Shown: piece by piece, positions 30,955 through 40,934 of the stretch
How the letters are laid out: every line of letters starts with the position of its first letter
Position numbering within the stretch: the stretch's first letter is position 1
DNA from: Paenibacillus humicus NBRC 102415
GTDB lineage: Bacteria; Bacillota; Bacilli; Paenibacillales; Paenibacillaceae
DNA: 43,116 bases
Direction: 5' to 3'
NCBI RefSeq assembly: GCF_004000905.1
Contig: NZ_BIMD01000042.1
Coordinates: 1-43,116, forward strand
Notes under the pieces: model-generated
What the model was told of the DNA's origin: nothing
Databases searched by the model: none
What the model saw: the letters and a program-made list of their open reading frames with translations, nothing else
Position numbers and translations under genes: made by a program

Positions 30955-32529
30955 CTATCGATTCCCATTGATCATTTTCATCAGGATATGTTTAAGCCTC
31001 TTTTGTTTCTTCAGGATTAGAAAAGGCCGCATCATCTCGTCATCTTCATGTTCGAGCATGTGACAATGCCATACAAAAAGTCCGGCGAAAGGATCGAAAC
31101 TCGCAATAAAAGAAGTAACGGTACCAGCGGGAGCACGAATCGTATCTTTGAATCCTCTTTCGTTAGGTTCAGGAGGAAGCGCATGTCCTGTAAATTCAAG
31201 GTTTCCTGTTGCTTTGAAATGAGCAACGTCAAAAGGCTGGCGCTCCAGAATTTGCATGTCAACGATATGCAGATGAATGGGATGGTCATCATCGGACAGA
31301 TTGATCAACCGCCATATCTCAATCGATCCTAAGTCCATTTTCTCGGATATAGGATCATTCCATCTTTTACTGTCAAGCAAATTCAGGGATCTTCCATATG
31401 CATCCTCGACTCTAACGAGCGTAAGATCTCTTGTCCTTTTTGCCGTCTCACTGGAAAGGAATTCGATTTTCCTTAAATGATCAGGAAGAGAGCTGGCATC
31501 TTTGGCTTTTAGCGGAGTGTTTACTCTAAACTGCATCACATCGGTTGTTTCGGGGGAGGCACCCTTGAAGACATTTTTAAGAATGATCGTCTTGCCGAAG
31601 GATCGGGAAAAATCAACGATCACATCCGCACGTTCGGTCGTCAGTAAGAGGATCTCATTCATTTTTACGGGTTTCTCCAGCAAGCCGCGATCTGTTCCGA
31701 TTTGATAAAATGGCTGTCCGGAGTCCAGTTTGAATGAAATGGCTCGACTATTGCAGAAATTCAACATCCGAAATCGGTATTTTCGCGGTTCCACTTCAAG
31801 ATAGGGGGATACTTTGCCGTTTACCAAAATGTAATCGGCGTCAAAAGGCGTAACAATTGAAGGATAGGGAAGACGATCGTTGTTTTTATCGGGAGTATCG
31901 GGGTAATAGAGCGATCCGTCCGGGTTGAACGAGCGATCCTGAATCATAAGAGGGATTTCATATTTTCCCGCCGGTAGATTCAAGGATTGTTCATGCTCGT
32001 CGCGAATGATAAAAAAACCTCCAAGTCCCGCATAATTGTTCAATCTCGTAATGCCCATCGCGTGGTCATGATAAAATAATGTCGTGGCTTCAAGGTTGGG
32101 ATATTCGTATACTTTTCTTTGGAACTTAGGTCCTGTTTGTTCAAAATTTCTCGTAAACCAGGCATCAGGGTACCCATCGCTATGGTCATGCTGTTTTCAG
32201 CCATGCAGATGAACGACGGTCCTAACCTGAGGAAATGTTTTCTCTGCACCATGAATGGTCGTATCGATGGGGAGAAAATGCTTATGGGGCAGATCATTCA
32301 TCCATTTGACAAATGCCGTTTCACCCTTCATCACGTCGAAAGTAGGACCCGGGTACATTCCGTTGTAGCCCCATAAGCGAGTAGGCGCTAGATCACGATG
32401 AAGCTTTTGGGTAAATTCCCTCATGGTCACTTCATAATACGAGCCTTTCTTTCCTCGTTTTATCGGGCGAATGGTTTTGGGAATAGGCAGTTTATCGACG
32501 AATTTTTGAAGGTTTACTTTTACCGCCAT
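30955..32529 (-). pseudogene. cotA: CotA-type multicopper oxidase with an in-frame TGA
   Basis: Spore-coat laccase homologue spanning 525 codons. Copper motifs run in order: VVHLHG at codons 105-110, YHDHAMGITRLNNYAGL, HPIHLHIVD and WHCHMLEHEDDEMM near the end. The frame is unbroken from the ATG at 32529 (AGGAGG 11 bases upstream) to the stop at 30955, except that codon 111, directly after HLHG, is TGA (32197-32199). The following residues, HDHSDGYPDAWFTRNFEQTGP, match CotA in the same frame. So there is no frameshift, only one nonsense codon; TGG or GGA-type codons are one change away. As it stands it would give a 110-residue fragment. The gene is visibly richer in A/T than its neighbours, which hints at transfer. 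Confidence 0.8.
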
Positions 32530-32661
32530 TTGAGTGGAGACCTCCTCACGATGAACACCTTATGAAGCGTATGAACGACAGATGTCCCCCTATGTCCAAT
32601 AGCCGAATTTCCTTCGATCTGTATGTCTGCTCAGTCCGTCTACAGTTTCAACACAAAGATA

Positions 32662-32688
32662 GACCCCGACCTCTTGCGGTCGGGGTCT
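32662..32688 (-). terminator. Terminator of the LplC-like gene
   Basis: GACCCCGACC and GGTCGGGGTC form a perfect 10-bp stem, followed on the minus strand by TATCTTTG. It closes the sugar-transport operon, 48 bases past the last stop. The remaining gap up to 32529 holds nothing else apart from the laccase ribosome site. Confidence 0.75.
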
Positions 32689-32735
32689 TCATGGTGGAGG
32701 GAAATGGTGGTTGGGCACAACCACCAAGTCCACCC

Positions 32736-33623
32736 TTACTCCTTCACAGCCCCCAGCATGATGCCGGATACGAAATACCTTTGCAGGAATGGATATACGA
32801 TCAACATCGGCACCATGGCGATAAATACCTTGGCCGAATTCAGCGTCCGGTTGGACAGCTCCGACAGCTTCTTGTATTGTTCGGGGGTCAGATTGGTGCC
32901 GACCGGAATGTTGACGACAAGCTGCTGGATATAGGTCTGGAGCGGGTATTTGTCGGAAGTGTTCATCAGCACCAATCCGCTGAAGAATTCATTCCAGTGA
33001 TACACGCTTAGGAACAGCGCCACTGCAGCCAGCACAGGGATGGAGCACGGGATATACACCCGGAACAAGATCGACCACGGACCGGCTCCGTCGACTACGG
33101 CCGCTTCATTCAGCTCCTTCGGCAGATTGCGGAAGAAGTTCATGATCAGGATTACGTCGAAGACCGGTACGCCTCCGCCCAGCACCAACGCCCAGATCGT
33201 ATTGATCAAATGATAGTTTTGAATCGTGAGATACCATGGGATCAGCCCCCCGTTGAACAGCATGCAGAAGACCAGAATCCACATGAATGTATTGCGCATT
33301 TTAAAATCTTTCTTGGGCCGGGCCAGCGGGTAGGCCATCAGTACGGTCATCAGCAAGGAAAACGACGTACCGAGCACGGTGCGCTGGATGGAGATCCAGA
33401 ACGCGTTGAAGAACAATCTGTCGTTGATGATCTCCTTATACGGCGTCAAGGAGAATCCGATGGGATAAATCGTAACCAGGCCTGCATTGGCTGCGGACTT
33501 GTCGGAGATCGATACACAGAAGGTATACCACAGCGGGTATAAACAGCTGATGAGCAGGAGGCCGAGAATGGCGATATTGGCAATGTCGAACGTCCGTGAG
33601 CCTAATGTTGTATTTCGGACCAA
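32736..33623 (-). CDS. lplC: LplC-type carbohydrate ABC transporter permease
   Basis: Inner-membrane permease of 295 residues with six membrane segments, of the type paired with LplB and a lipoprotein in Paenibacillus sugar uptake. The EAA loop is NEAAVVDGAGPWSILFRVYIP in the middle of the protein. The start is a TTG at 33623, with AGGAGG eight bases upstream; a longer frame extends back into lplB but has no site, and GTC follows the TTG so no other start fits. It begins 17 bases after lplB ends. The imported sugar is unknown. The ATPase (usually MsmX-like and shared) is not in the operon. Confidence 0.9.
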   Translation of the reverse strand: MVRNTTLGSRTFDIANIAILGLLLISCLYPLWYTFCVSISDKSAANAGLVTIYPIGFSLTPYKEIINDRLFFNAFWISIQRTVLGTSFSLLMTVLMAYPLARPKKDFKMRNTFMWILVFCMLFNGGLIPWYLTIQNYHLINTIWALVLGGGVPVFDVILIMNFFRNLPKELNEAAVVDGAGPWSILFRVYIPCSIPVLAAVALFLSVYHWNEFFSGLVLMNTSDKYPLQTYIQQLVVNIPVGTNLTPEQYKKLSELSNRTLNSAKVFIAMVPMLIVYPFLQRYFVSGIMLGAVKE

Positions 33624-33640
33624 TGCGGCGCCCTCCTCCT

Positions 33641-34534
33641 TCAGAATACCGTATAGTCGGCATAGCGATATGCCAGCCGATAGGAGATGAAAATCAGCAC
33701 AAAGCTGATGACCGACTTGAACAATCCGGCCGCCGTCGCCAGCGAATACTGAAGATTTTGCAAGCCCAGCCGGTACACCCATGTATCCAGAATATCTCCG
33801 GTTGAATACACAAGCGGGTTGTAAAGGTTGTACACCTGATCGAATCCGGCGTTCAGCACATTGCCAAGACTCAAGACGCCGAGCAGCACGACCGTGGTCG
33901 TCAGCGCCGGCAGCGTGACATGCCGGATCAGCTGCCAGCGGTTGGCGCCGTCGATGGCGGCGGCCTCATACAGGTTGAGATTGATGCCTGTCAACGCCGC
34001 AAGATAGATAATCGAGTTATAACCGAACTCCTTCCACACATCCGTGCCGATGAGCAGCTGCCGGAAGATGCCGGAATCCGCCATGAACAGCTTCGGATCG
34101 AAGCCGAACATCCCTGCGACCGTATTTACAACGCCATAATAGCCGAAGATCCCGATGACAATCGTGGACAGGATCACCCACGACAGAAAGTGCGGCAGAT
34201 AAACGACGGTTTGGACCAGCTTTTTGTAGCGCATGCTGCGGATTTCGTTCAGCAGAATGGCAAAGATAAGCGGAATAAGCAGATTGAGGACGATTTTGCC
34301 GACGGCGATAATAAAGGTATTAGTGATAACCGTCTTGCTGTCGTTGAGCTGAAACATGTACTTGAAGTTGTCCAGTCCGACCCACTGGGATTTGAACAGC
34401 CCCGCACCCGGGTTATAATTCTGAAATGCCATCAGAATTCCGAACATAGGCGCAATGCTGAACATCACAAGCCAGACCATACCCGGCAGCAGCATCAAAT
34501 AATAGTGTTTCTGATGGCCTAATTTTCTCATCAT
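33641..34534 (-). CDS. lplB: LplB-type carbohydrate ABC transporter permease
   Basis: Inner-membrane permease of 297 residues. It opens with YYLMLLPGMVWLVMFSIAP, a typical LplB/UgpA first helix, and carries the EAA loop YEAAAIDGANRWQLIRHVTLPAL (about 190-212). GGGAGG lies six bases before the first of two ATGs. It follows the binding-protein gene after 201 bases that contain a strong hairpin, and precedes lplC by 17 bases. Substrate is inferred to be an oligosaccharide, as for this family in general. Confidence 0.9.
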   Translation of the reverse strand: MMRKLGHQKHYYLMLLPGMVWLVMFSIAPMFGILMAFQNYNPGAGLFKSQWVGLDNFKYMFQLNDSKTVITNTFIIAVGKIVLNLLIPLIFAILLNEIRSMRYKKLVQTVVYLPHFLSWVILSTIVIGIFGYYGVVNTVAGMFGFDPKLFMADSGIFRQLLIGTDVWKEFGYNSIIYLAALTGINLNLYEAAAIDGANRWQLIRHVTLPALTTTVVLLGVLSLGNVLNAGFDQVYNLYNPLVYSTGDILDTWVYRLGLQNLQYSLATAAGLFKSVISFVLIFISYRLAYRYADYTVF

Positions 34535-34562
34535 GGCTGACCTCCCGTCTCCCTAACAGGAT

Positions 34563-34603
34563 GCTTGCGGAAAGGAACGGAACCGCCGGCGCTTTCCGCA
34601 AGC
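34563..34603. other. Strong hairpin between binding-protein and permease genes
   Basis: GCTTGCGGAAAG and CTTTCCGCAAGC are a perfect 12-bp inverted repeat with a 17-base loop. There is no T run. Its place, just after the lipoprotein gene and before the permeases, suits an mRNA-stabilising or attenuating structure that allows more binding protein than permease. Confidence 0.7.
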
Positions 34604-34735
34604 CTCTGGATGATTACTGCGAGGCCACTGAAAAAGTTGTCGCTGCGTGCGAATCATTCTTCCGGTGACAAGGTCGACCGCATTCGTATCTCCAGAACGA
34701 TTCCGCGCCATTCGCTTGTTTTTCAGAAGCTTCGA

Positions 34736-36451
34736 TCACTTCTTCAAGAGCCCTGCCACTTCCGCCGTGATCTCATCTCCGCCTTGAGCTTTCCAGTCCT
34801 TCACGAATTTGTCGAAGGAGTCGATAGGCGCTTGGCCGAGGATGATTTTCAGAACCGTCTCATCCTCCATCTTCTTGAGGTTGGCCCATTTCGTTTCCAT
34901 GGTAGGGGTCTGGTTGTACGTGACACTGAAGACCTTCTTATCGATTGGAATCGTTGCGAACGGACGATCGCCGATCATAATGGAATACAAGCGCTGGAAG
35001 TCGCCGAAGTTGGACGTGTTGAAGTTGCTTACATTCAGCTCGTCATACGGAGGCTTGATGACGTTCTGCACCTTCTTTGCATCCGCATACATCAGTTTGT
35101 ACAAGCTGTTCGGCTTGTTGTAATCCTCGGGCTTGGTCTCGCCCTTCAGCACTTTCAGAAGCTCGGCGTATTCATACTCCGTTTCATTGGCCGCAGCCAG
35201 CACGTTGCGGAGCGGATACCAGCCCACATTGACCGACAGGTCAAACGTCGCTTCATCGCGCACAAGGGCATTATTCATGATGAGAATGGCTTTGACGACA
35301 TCCGGCTTGGCTTTTTTGCTGATAACGGTGTAGGTGCTGCCCGTTGTCTTCATATGCGCATTCCACTTGTTGTCGTCGGAATAAACGGGATAGGCCTGCC
35401 AATTCGCAGTCGGATCGTTCTTGAAGGAGTCCCCGTTGCCATAGCCGCCATTCCACCATGGACCGAAGAAAATTCCCGTCTGATTCGCATTGATCGGATC
35501 CCCTACGTTGTCGCGGGTGCCCACCTCGGGATCGATAAGCCCTTTTTTGTACCAGTCAGCCAGCAAAGCCAGCGTTTTTTTCGTATGATCCGTCGTCGTT
35601 CCGTAGGTGACCGATCCATCGCCATTGTCGAGCCAGTATCCCGGATACGCATCCATCGCCCCAAAAATCGGATCAAATCCTCCCATATTGTTGGAGGAAA
35701 CGAGGAAGGTGGAATAAGGGTACGTATTTTTGGAAGGACCGGCAATGCCGATCGTTTTGTCTCCGCCAAGCTTGTTGTCCATGAAAGCTTTCGCCGTCTT
35801 TTCGATATCCGCCACCGTCTTCGGCACCGGCAGCTGCAGCTTGTCGAGCCAATCCTTGCGGATCCATAGGACGTGAACGCCGTCCGTATCGACCGTAATA
35901 TTCGGAATCGAAACCATCCTGCCTTTATAGCTGGCATTTTCCATGGCGCGGCCTTCGGTGCTTGCCATGATGTCCTTCACCTGCGAGGATTGATACTGCT
36001 GGAACAGATCGGTAATATCATACAGAAGTCCCGAGCTGGCCGCCTTGGTCATGAAGGAGCGGTCGTCGACGACCATGCCGTCAGGCAGCTTGCCGGATGC
36101 GATCGTCAAACTGACCTTCTGCTTGAAATCGTTGCCGGTAGCCGCCGTCCAATCCACAATGACGTTGATGTTGTACTTGTCCTTGAGGTAACGCGTATAC
36201 TGGTTGTTGCTGACGCTGTCGCCTTCCGGCAGCGTTTTGTCTGTCGGATCCACCATCATGCCGATGTGGACATCAACCGGCTTCGGAAATTTGGAGAAGG
36301 CCAGGTCATCTCCCGAAAGTGCCGGGCCGGCAGAGTTCGTCCCTGGATCTGAAGACGCTTTCAAATTATCCGATGAATCATTGGAAGCACATGCTGTCAC
36401 ACTAAGGCCAAGCATTACGACCGAAAGCAGCTTTGCCATATTCCTTTTCAT
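34736..36451 (-). CDS. lplA: LplA-type sugar-binding lipoprotein
   Basis: Extracellular solute-binding lipoprotein of 571 residues, the usual large size of the LplA family. The signal peptide ends in LSVTAC (Cys around residue 21), followed by a Ser/Asp-rich linker, then binding lobes (RKDWLDKLQLPVPKTVADIE is a typical family stretch). The ATG at 36451 has GGAGG seven bases before it; the longer frame upstream is not coding. It lies downstream of the sensor kinase and response regulator, which probably control it, and upstream of lplBC. Ligand unknown. Confidence 0.92.
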   Translation of the reverse strand: MKRNMAKLLSVVMLGLSVTACASNDSSDNLKASSDPGTNSAGPALSGDDLAFSKFPKPVDVHIGMMVDPTDKTLPEGDSVSNNQYTRYLKDKYNINVIVDWTAATGNDFKQKVSLTIASGKLPDGMVVDDRSFMTKAASSGLLYDITDLFQQYQSSQVKDIMASTEGRAMENASYKGRMVSIPNITVDTDGVHVLWIRKDWLDKLQLPVPKTVADIEKTAKAFMDNKLGGDKTIGIAGPSKNTYPYSTFLVSSNNMGGFDPIFGAMDAYPGYWLDNGDGSVTYGTTTDHTKKTLALLADWYKKGLIDPEVGTRDNVGDPINANQTGIFFGPWWNGGYGNGDSFKNDPTANWQAYPVYSDDNKWNAHMKTTGSTYTVISKKAKPDVVKAILIMNNALVRDEATFDLSVNVGWYPLRNVLAAANETEYEYAELLKVLKGETKPEDYNKPNSLYKLMYADAKKVQNVIKPPYDELNVSNFNTSNFGDFQRLYSIMIGDRPFATIPIDKKVFSVTYNQTPTMETKWANLKKMEDETVLKIILGQAPIDSFDKFVKDWKAQGGDEITAEVAGLLKK

Positions 36452-36578
36452 TCTCGTCCCTCCCATCGTTCCTTGCCTTCTCATTGTACATTCGAAGCGG
36501 GGAAAAAAAGTCGGACGGATGTGCCGTGTTTTGCGGCGGATACAGGGCTGAGGCAGGCATTTGTGCGATTGATTGCTG

Positions 36579-37658
36579 TCATTCCTCCCCCTTATGGAAC
36601 TGAGCCCGGAATTCGGAGGGCAAGAGGCGGGTCTGCTCATAGAAGAGCTGGGAGAAATACTTGGAGTCGTTGTAGCCTACGGCATGAGCGACCCAAGCAA
36701 TCGACCGATTGGTCTCGCACAGCAAGCGCTCGGCGGCTCTTATCCGCTCTTGCCGTAAGTAATCGTTGAACGTAGACCCTGTCAGCTTCTTGAAGCATTG
36801 GCTGAAATAGCTTCGGCTCATGTGCACATGATCGGCGACGTCTTCGGCATGCAGAGGACTCGAAGCCCGCTCGCGAATGAACAATACCGCCTTAAGAATG
36901 CTGATGGTCGTATTGGCAAGATCGGTTGAAGCCGCAACCTGCGCATGGACGCGTTTTCTGAAATCGCGCAGCCATTCAATCGCCGACCGGACATCATTTG
37001 CATCCGACCGGAGCTCGGCATTCAAGGCCAAAACAGCTTCCAGCTGCGACAGCACGCGCATCCACAGCCCTTCCAGACGGCGAAAGGAAACCTTGGCTTC
37101 TGCGGTCTGCTTGCATAGGCGCTGGAAGACCGATTCATTATAGAGCCAGTAGAGAGAGCGCCATTCCTGCTCCAGTGCGCACCACTCTTCCTCCTCCTGC
37201 GAGCAGCTGTTTTGCTCGGGGGCAGGGGCAGGCGAAGGCGTGGACAACGCAGGAGGCTTGGTTGAGCGCTGCTCCATTCCTCCTGTCATTTGCTGCCGGA
37301 TTCGCTTCAATATCTGCTCGTCGTCCTCCGATTCCAGACGCACCTTGGATATATAATCGAGCACACCCATGCGGTAGGCCGTCTGCACATTCTCGAACTC
37401 TTCATGAAAAGATAAAATGACGGAGCGCAGCCCCGGAAATCTCTGTCTTGTTACTTGAAGCAGCTCCATTCCCGACATGACCGGCATCGAGAGATCTACG
37501 AACATGAGATCCACCTCATGCCTTTCCATAAACTCCAGCGCCTTCGCGCCGTTCGCCGCTTCTCCAACGACAATCATGTCGTGATTGGACCAGGGCATGA
37601 TCGAGATCAAGCCTTTGCGGGCAAGCTTGTCATCGTCGACAATCAGTACACGGATCAA
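36579..37658 (-). CDS. YesN-type AraC-family response regulator
   Basis: Two-component regulator of 359 residues. The receiver domain (1-120) has acidic residues DDD at 8-10, the phosphorylated Asp55 in FVDLSMPV and ISKVRLE near 103. A linker containing a Pro-rich stretch leads to a C-terminal AraC double HTH (about 258-355: MSRSYFSQCFKKLTG, VGYNDSKYFSQLF). The start codon is TTG at 37658, overlapping the kinase stop as TTGA, with AAGGAGAG six bases upstream. This tight overlap ties the two proteins. It probably activates the lplABC genes just downstream, as YesN-type regulators do. Confidence 0.93.
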   Translation of the reverse strand: MIRVLIVDDDKLARKGLISIMPWSNHDMIVVGEAANGAKALEFMERHEVDLMFVDLSMPVMSGMELLQVTRQRFPGLRSVILSFHEEFENVQTAYRMGVLDYISKVRLESEDDEQILKRIRQQMTGGMEQRSTKPPALSTPSPAPAPEQNSCSQEEEEWCALEQEWRSLYWLYNESVFQRLCKQTAEAKVSFRRLEGLWMRVLSQLEAVLALNAELRSDANDVRSAIEWLRDFRKRVHAQVAASTDLANTTISILKAVLFIRERASSPLHAEDVADHVHMSRSYFSQCFKKLTGSTFNDYLRQERIRAAERLLCETNRSIAWVAHAVGYNDSKYFSQLFYEQTRLLPSEFRAQFHKGEE

Positions 37659-39391
37659 CTCGCACTCTCCTTTCTAGGATGGAGAACAGGAAGCTCCAAT
37701 GTGACGGTCGTGCCTTGATTCGGAGTGCTTTCTATCCCCATGCGGGCCTTATAGCCATAAAATGATTCCAGCATGGATCGGACGTAACGAAGCCCAATCC
37801 CCCAGCCTGTCTGCTGCTGATCCGGCGTGTCGCGCTGCAGCAGGGCCAGCGTCTCGCGACTCAGCCCTTTGCCGTCGTCGCGGATAACGATACGCACCAT
37901 CTGCGACGTTTCGTCCGGCACTATGCTGATTTCCAGCTTGCCGTTGTCGTCAAGGCCGTGACAGACGGCATTTTCCACGATGGGCTGCAGGATGAACCTC
38001 GCCACCGAGCTGTCAAGGTATGTCCCTTCCGCAATAGCCAGCTTCACCTCGAAATCATGGCGCATCTGCTGCAGCTCCAGATAGGTCCGCATGACGTCTA
38101 TCTCGGACCGGAAGGTAGCCCTCTCCTCTGATTTGCCCAAATTATAGCTCAGTAAAAAAATGAGCGAGGAGACAAACTTCTCGATCTCCGCCTGCTTATG
38201 CATAACCGCCAGCCAGCGTACCGAGTTAAGCGTATTCATCAGAAAATGCGGATTGATCTGATAGGCGAGCTTCTCGATCTCCAGCTGATGACGGCGCTTT
38301 TCCTTCTGCTCGACATCCAGGATCAGCTGCTGAATCTGCCGTTTCATGACATTGAACTGATCGAATATTCGGTCAAATTCATCAATGCCCGTATGATAGC
38401 GGCTTGTGCCCATGTAACCTTTGCCGAACGTCCTCATCTCCTTCTCAATCATCAGAAACGGCCTGTTGATGAGCCGCCGCAACAACAGGGTGAGCATGAA
38501 CATCATGAGGAGGGCGACGGCGAGTATCCAATACATATGGTTTTTCCACGTATAGAGCTCATGGTTGTAGCTGGAGACGGGAAGCAGCAGCGTGATGTCA
38601 TAGCCGTATTCGCCTTTCATTCGGTTCCATACATACCCGTCCGTCATCCCGGATTGGCCGCTCAGCCGTAGACGTTGGCCGACCGCATAAGCCGTTGAAT
38701 TGCTGCTATAGGTCACCGCGTCCTTCGAATCGGTGAAAACAAGCGTATAAGGGATATTCAAGCTTTCTGCCAGCGAATTCATATCGGTGATGAGATCCGA
38801 TTTGGCTTCCACATAAACGACCAGCTGCGTTCCGTCTGAAAATCGAATCTCCCGTGTCACCGACACAACCTGATCATCGCTGAACCGGCATAGAGATTTA
38901 TGCGGAGACTGGTATTTCAGCTCCCCCATGCCGGCAACATCAGGCAAGGATTGGCGAGTGAAGCCGCTGCGCAGCGGCAAATTCGAATAAGAAGCATTCC
39001 CGGTTGCAGGATTATAGTACATCACCAGCTCCATAGCCGGATTCGAAAAAGTGATCAATCCAATATTGTAGGAAATATCGCGAGAGAGAAGACGCTGGCT
39101 GTAAATATCCGTGGCGGAGATATACGTCTCCATCAGGTTGCCGACCGTGCCTTCCGGCGTCATCTGCTGCGAAACCTGAAGCAGGCTGCTGTACATCTGA
39201 TTCACCTTCGATGTTTGCTGGTGCAGATCAAAAGCCATCGAGGTCTTGATTTTATCGCGCTGCATCGTGTAGATGGCATTATAGGAAACAGACGCCATCA
39301 AGACGGCGCATCCCACAAGGCCGACGGTCAGAAACACCATGATTCGTTTGCGGAGAGAGGAGAACATGAACCGGCTGCGCAGCATGCGCAA
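37655..39391 (-). CDS. YesM-type sensor histidine kinase
   Basis: Membrane sensor kinase of about 578 residues. A first membrane helix near the N-terminus, an extracellular sensing domain of about 240 residues, a second helix (WILAVALLMMFMLTLLL) and a HAMP-like linker lead to the kinase: the phosphorylated histidine in YQINPHFLMNTLNSVRWLA, then ENAVCHG, DDGKGLS and GWGIGLRYV of the ATP site. An ATG at 39421 opens the frame, but AGGAGG lies within its first codons, nine bases before a TTG at 39391 and 15 before an ATG at 39385; the TTG is preferred. It probably senses the sugar, directly or through LplA. Confidence 0.9.
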   Translation of the reverse strand: MRMLRSRFMFSSLRKRIMVFLTVGLVGCAVLMASVSYNAIYTMQRDKIKTSMAFDLHQQTSKVNQMYSSLLQVSQQMTPEGTVGNLMETYISATDIYSQRLLSRDISYNIGLITFSNPAMELVMYYNPATGNASYSNLPLRSGFTRQSLPDVAGMGELKYQSPHKSLCRFSDDQVVSVTREIRFSDGTQLVVYVEAKSDLITDMNSLAESLNIPYTLVFTDSKDAVTYSSNSTAYAVGQRLRLSGQSGMTDGYVWNRMKGEYGYDITLLLPVSSYNHELYTWKNHMYWILAVALLMMFMLTLLLRRLINRPFLMIEKEMRTFGKGYMGTSRYHTGIDEFDRIFDQFNVMKRQIQQLILDVEQKEKRRHQLEIEKLAYQINPHFLMNTLNSVRWLAVMHKQAEIEKFVSSLIFLLSYNLGKSEERATFRSEIDVMRTYLELQQMRHDFEVKLAIAEGTYLDSSVARFILQPIVENAVCHGLDDNGKLEISIVPDETSQMVRIVIRDDGKGLSRETLALLQRDTPDQQQTGWGIGLRYVRSMLESFYGYKARMGIESTPNQGTTVTLELPVLHPRKESAS

Positions 39392-39544
39392 GAAGCTTCT
39401 CCTCCTACTTGCAGGCTTCATTCAACAATCACCGCATCTCCAGCTCCTCCCGGCAAGCATGGATCAATATTCGCTGTTCGGCATGATCATCCTTCCTGGG
39501 TGGAGAGGAAAGTTGCTTTGCACAAAACATTTACAAATCGAGGA

Positions 39545-39588
39545 AAACAAAAATCCACAACCTCGAACGGTTGTGGATGTTCAGTATG
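39545..39588. repeat. Copy A of the ssrA 3'-flank/terminator repeat
   Basis: This 44-base segment matches 40934-40975 in the same orientation, with two mismatches and a 2-base gap. It contains the hairpin TCCACAACC/GGTTGTGGA and the TTCAGTATGG that, at ssrA, covers the last bases of the tmRNA gene. On the minus strand it has the form of a terminator for something ending in CCATACTGAA. Together with the ssrA copy it brackets the SEC-C gene. The rest of the gap 39422-39689 holds the kinase promoter region but no recognisable gene. Confidence 0.8.
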
Positions 39589-39689
39589 GTGTCTAGGCGT
39601 GCTTGTGCAAAACGGCCATTTGTCGGACTATGATGCTCGGGTTGTTTCCCTCGATTGTTCAAATGTCTTCAATAGAGGGACTCCTATTT

Positions 39690-40838
39690 CTACAGGCAGC
39701 ACTTTTTATGTTTTTTCCCGCTGCCGCATGGACAAGGTTCGTTTCGGCCGGTTTTCGAGGAGGCCGATGGGAATTGGACCACGTTGCCGGCATTCCCGCT
39801 CCGGCTCGGCTTCGGGTTAAGCTCAGCAGGAGTAAAGCCGCGATTGGACCACATTCTCGTCGTATTGCGCACATCAACAAGGAGCGGCATCATATCGGTC
39901 AGCTGCTTCCTGCTCAAGCGGATCCTGCGCCTCTCAAATTCTTCCATGATGACGTCAAGCGGCTCTTCCATCGAGCATGCGAGCTGGATATCATCTGCGA
40001 TCGCGTCAGCCATCCGCTCTTCTTGCCCCAACTGCCCCATGATGTAGCTCTTCAATGCTTCCAGCTGAGGCGTCTTCTCAAAGTAATTCATATCCGCGTA
40101 TCGCAGCAGCTCTTCCTTCGGAGGAAGGTAGTAAGGCTTGTCAGCTACACTCTCCAAAAACGCTTCGTAATCGTCCAGGGTTTCTCCCTCCAAGCCATCG
40201 CTGTATAGAAACCCTCGCTGAATATCCCAGGACAGCATTTTATCAGAGACGGACGATTGAATCCCATTGAATTGCTCCTCCGTCAAGCCGCCTCCGTTTT
40301 GATCATTGATTATCTCGATTACTTTCGAAACGGGACAGATGCCATACAGATTAACCGCAGCTTCAATATACCGGAGCACTAGCTGGGTTCTGCTGCGTTC
40401 TTCACGGAATGATTTTTGGTCAAGCGTCTTATATGCAGCCTTGACTTCCTCCGGCATGACAAAGAACAGCTTATCCCCCTCCATGAAGCTGAACACCAAG
40501 CCTTTATCCATCAAAAACAAGTAAGCATCCACAAATACTGCATCGTCCTGAACATAAGGAGCTTGGAGAAGCCGGCTTGCCAGCTCCCATTCCTGCGTCT
40601 CCGCTGTAAGGAGAGCCGAACGTACCTGGACCACATTCGTAATCCGCTCGTATAGCGCGTCCGCAAGCTCCTGCTTCTTCAGCTTGGAGCGTCCTGCCAG
40701 CGCGCAGTTTGCAGCAATGAAGTTCAAACGATCTTTGTTCAGCCGTGCAAGAATCTCCTTCAGACCAGTCACGACCGAACCTTTAATCGCATGGTTGATG
40801 TTCAACTGCTGCATCTCTTTTTTCAAGTTCAAGTCCAT
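39690..40838 (-). CDS. SEC-C zinc-finger protein
   Basis: Protein of 382 residues. The C-terminus is a SEC-C metal-binding motif, GRNEPCPCGSGKKHKKCCL, as found at the end of SecA and in many small proteins. The first 70 residues include an SAP/Rho-N-like helix pair (SKLKKQELADALYERI). The middle is helical and Tyr/Glu-rich without a known fold. AAAGGAG lies seven bases before the ATG. It has no operon partner and is bracketed by two copies of the ssrA terminator repeat. The role is unknown; SEC-C domains often mediate binding to SecB, ribosomes or other partners. Confidence 0.87.
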   Translation of the reverse strand: MDLNLKKEMQQLNINHAIKGSVVTGLKEILARLNKDRLNFIAANCALAGRSKLKKQELADALYERITNVVQVRSALLTAETQEWELASRLLQAPYVQDDAVFVDAYLFLMDKGLVFSFMEGDKLFFVMPEEVKAAYKTLDQKSFREERSRTQLVLRYIEAAVNLYGICPVSKVIEIINDQNGGGLTEEQFNGIQSSVSDKMLSWDIQRGFLYSDGLEGETLDDYEAFLESVADKPYYLPPKEELLRYADMNYFEKTPQLEALKSYIMGQLGQEERMADAIADDIQLACSMEEPLDVIMEEFERRRIRLSRKQLTDMMPLLVDVRNTTRMWSNRGFTPAELNPKPSRSGNAGNVVQFPSASSKTGRNEPCPCGSGKKHKKCCL

Positions 40839-40934
40839 TTCATAACTCCTTTACCTGCCAACCCATATGAATGAGACGAAAACGTTTCGGACTAGGCCGG
40901 GAGCCTGTTGGGTCCCGATTACAAGTCAGCGAAA

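Noticed and set aside
32197-32199. Selenocysteine at the laccase TGA
   Set aside because: Multicopper oxidases do not use selenocysteine at this place, and no selenocysteine machinery or obvious SECIS stem was recognised after the codon.
36452-36640. Longer start for the sugar-binding lipoprotein
   Set aside because: The extension lacks a ribosome site and would bury the lipoprotein signal peptide.
40874-40890. CGAAAACGTTTCGG as a catabolite-response (cre) site
   Set aside because: It has a CG centre but misses the flanking bases of the consensus at several positions.
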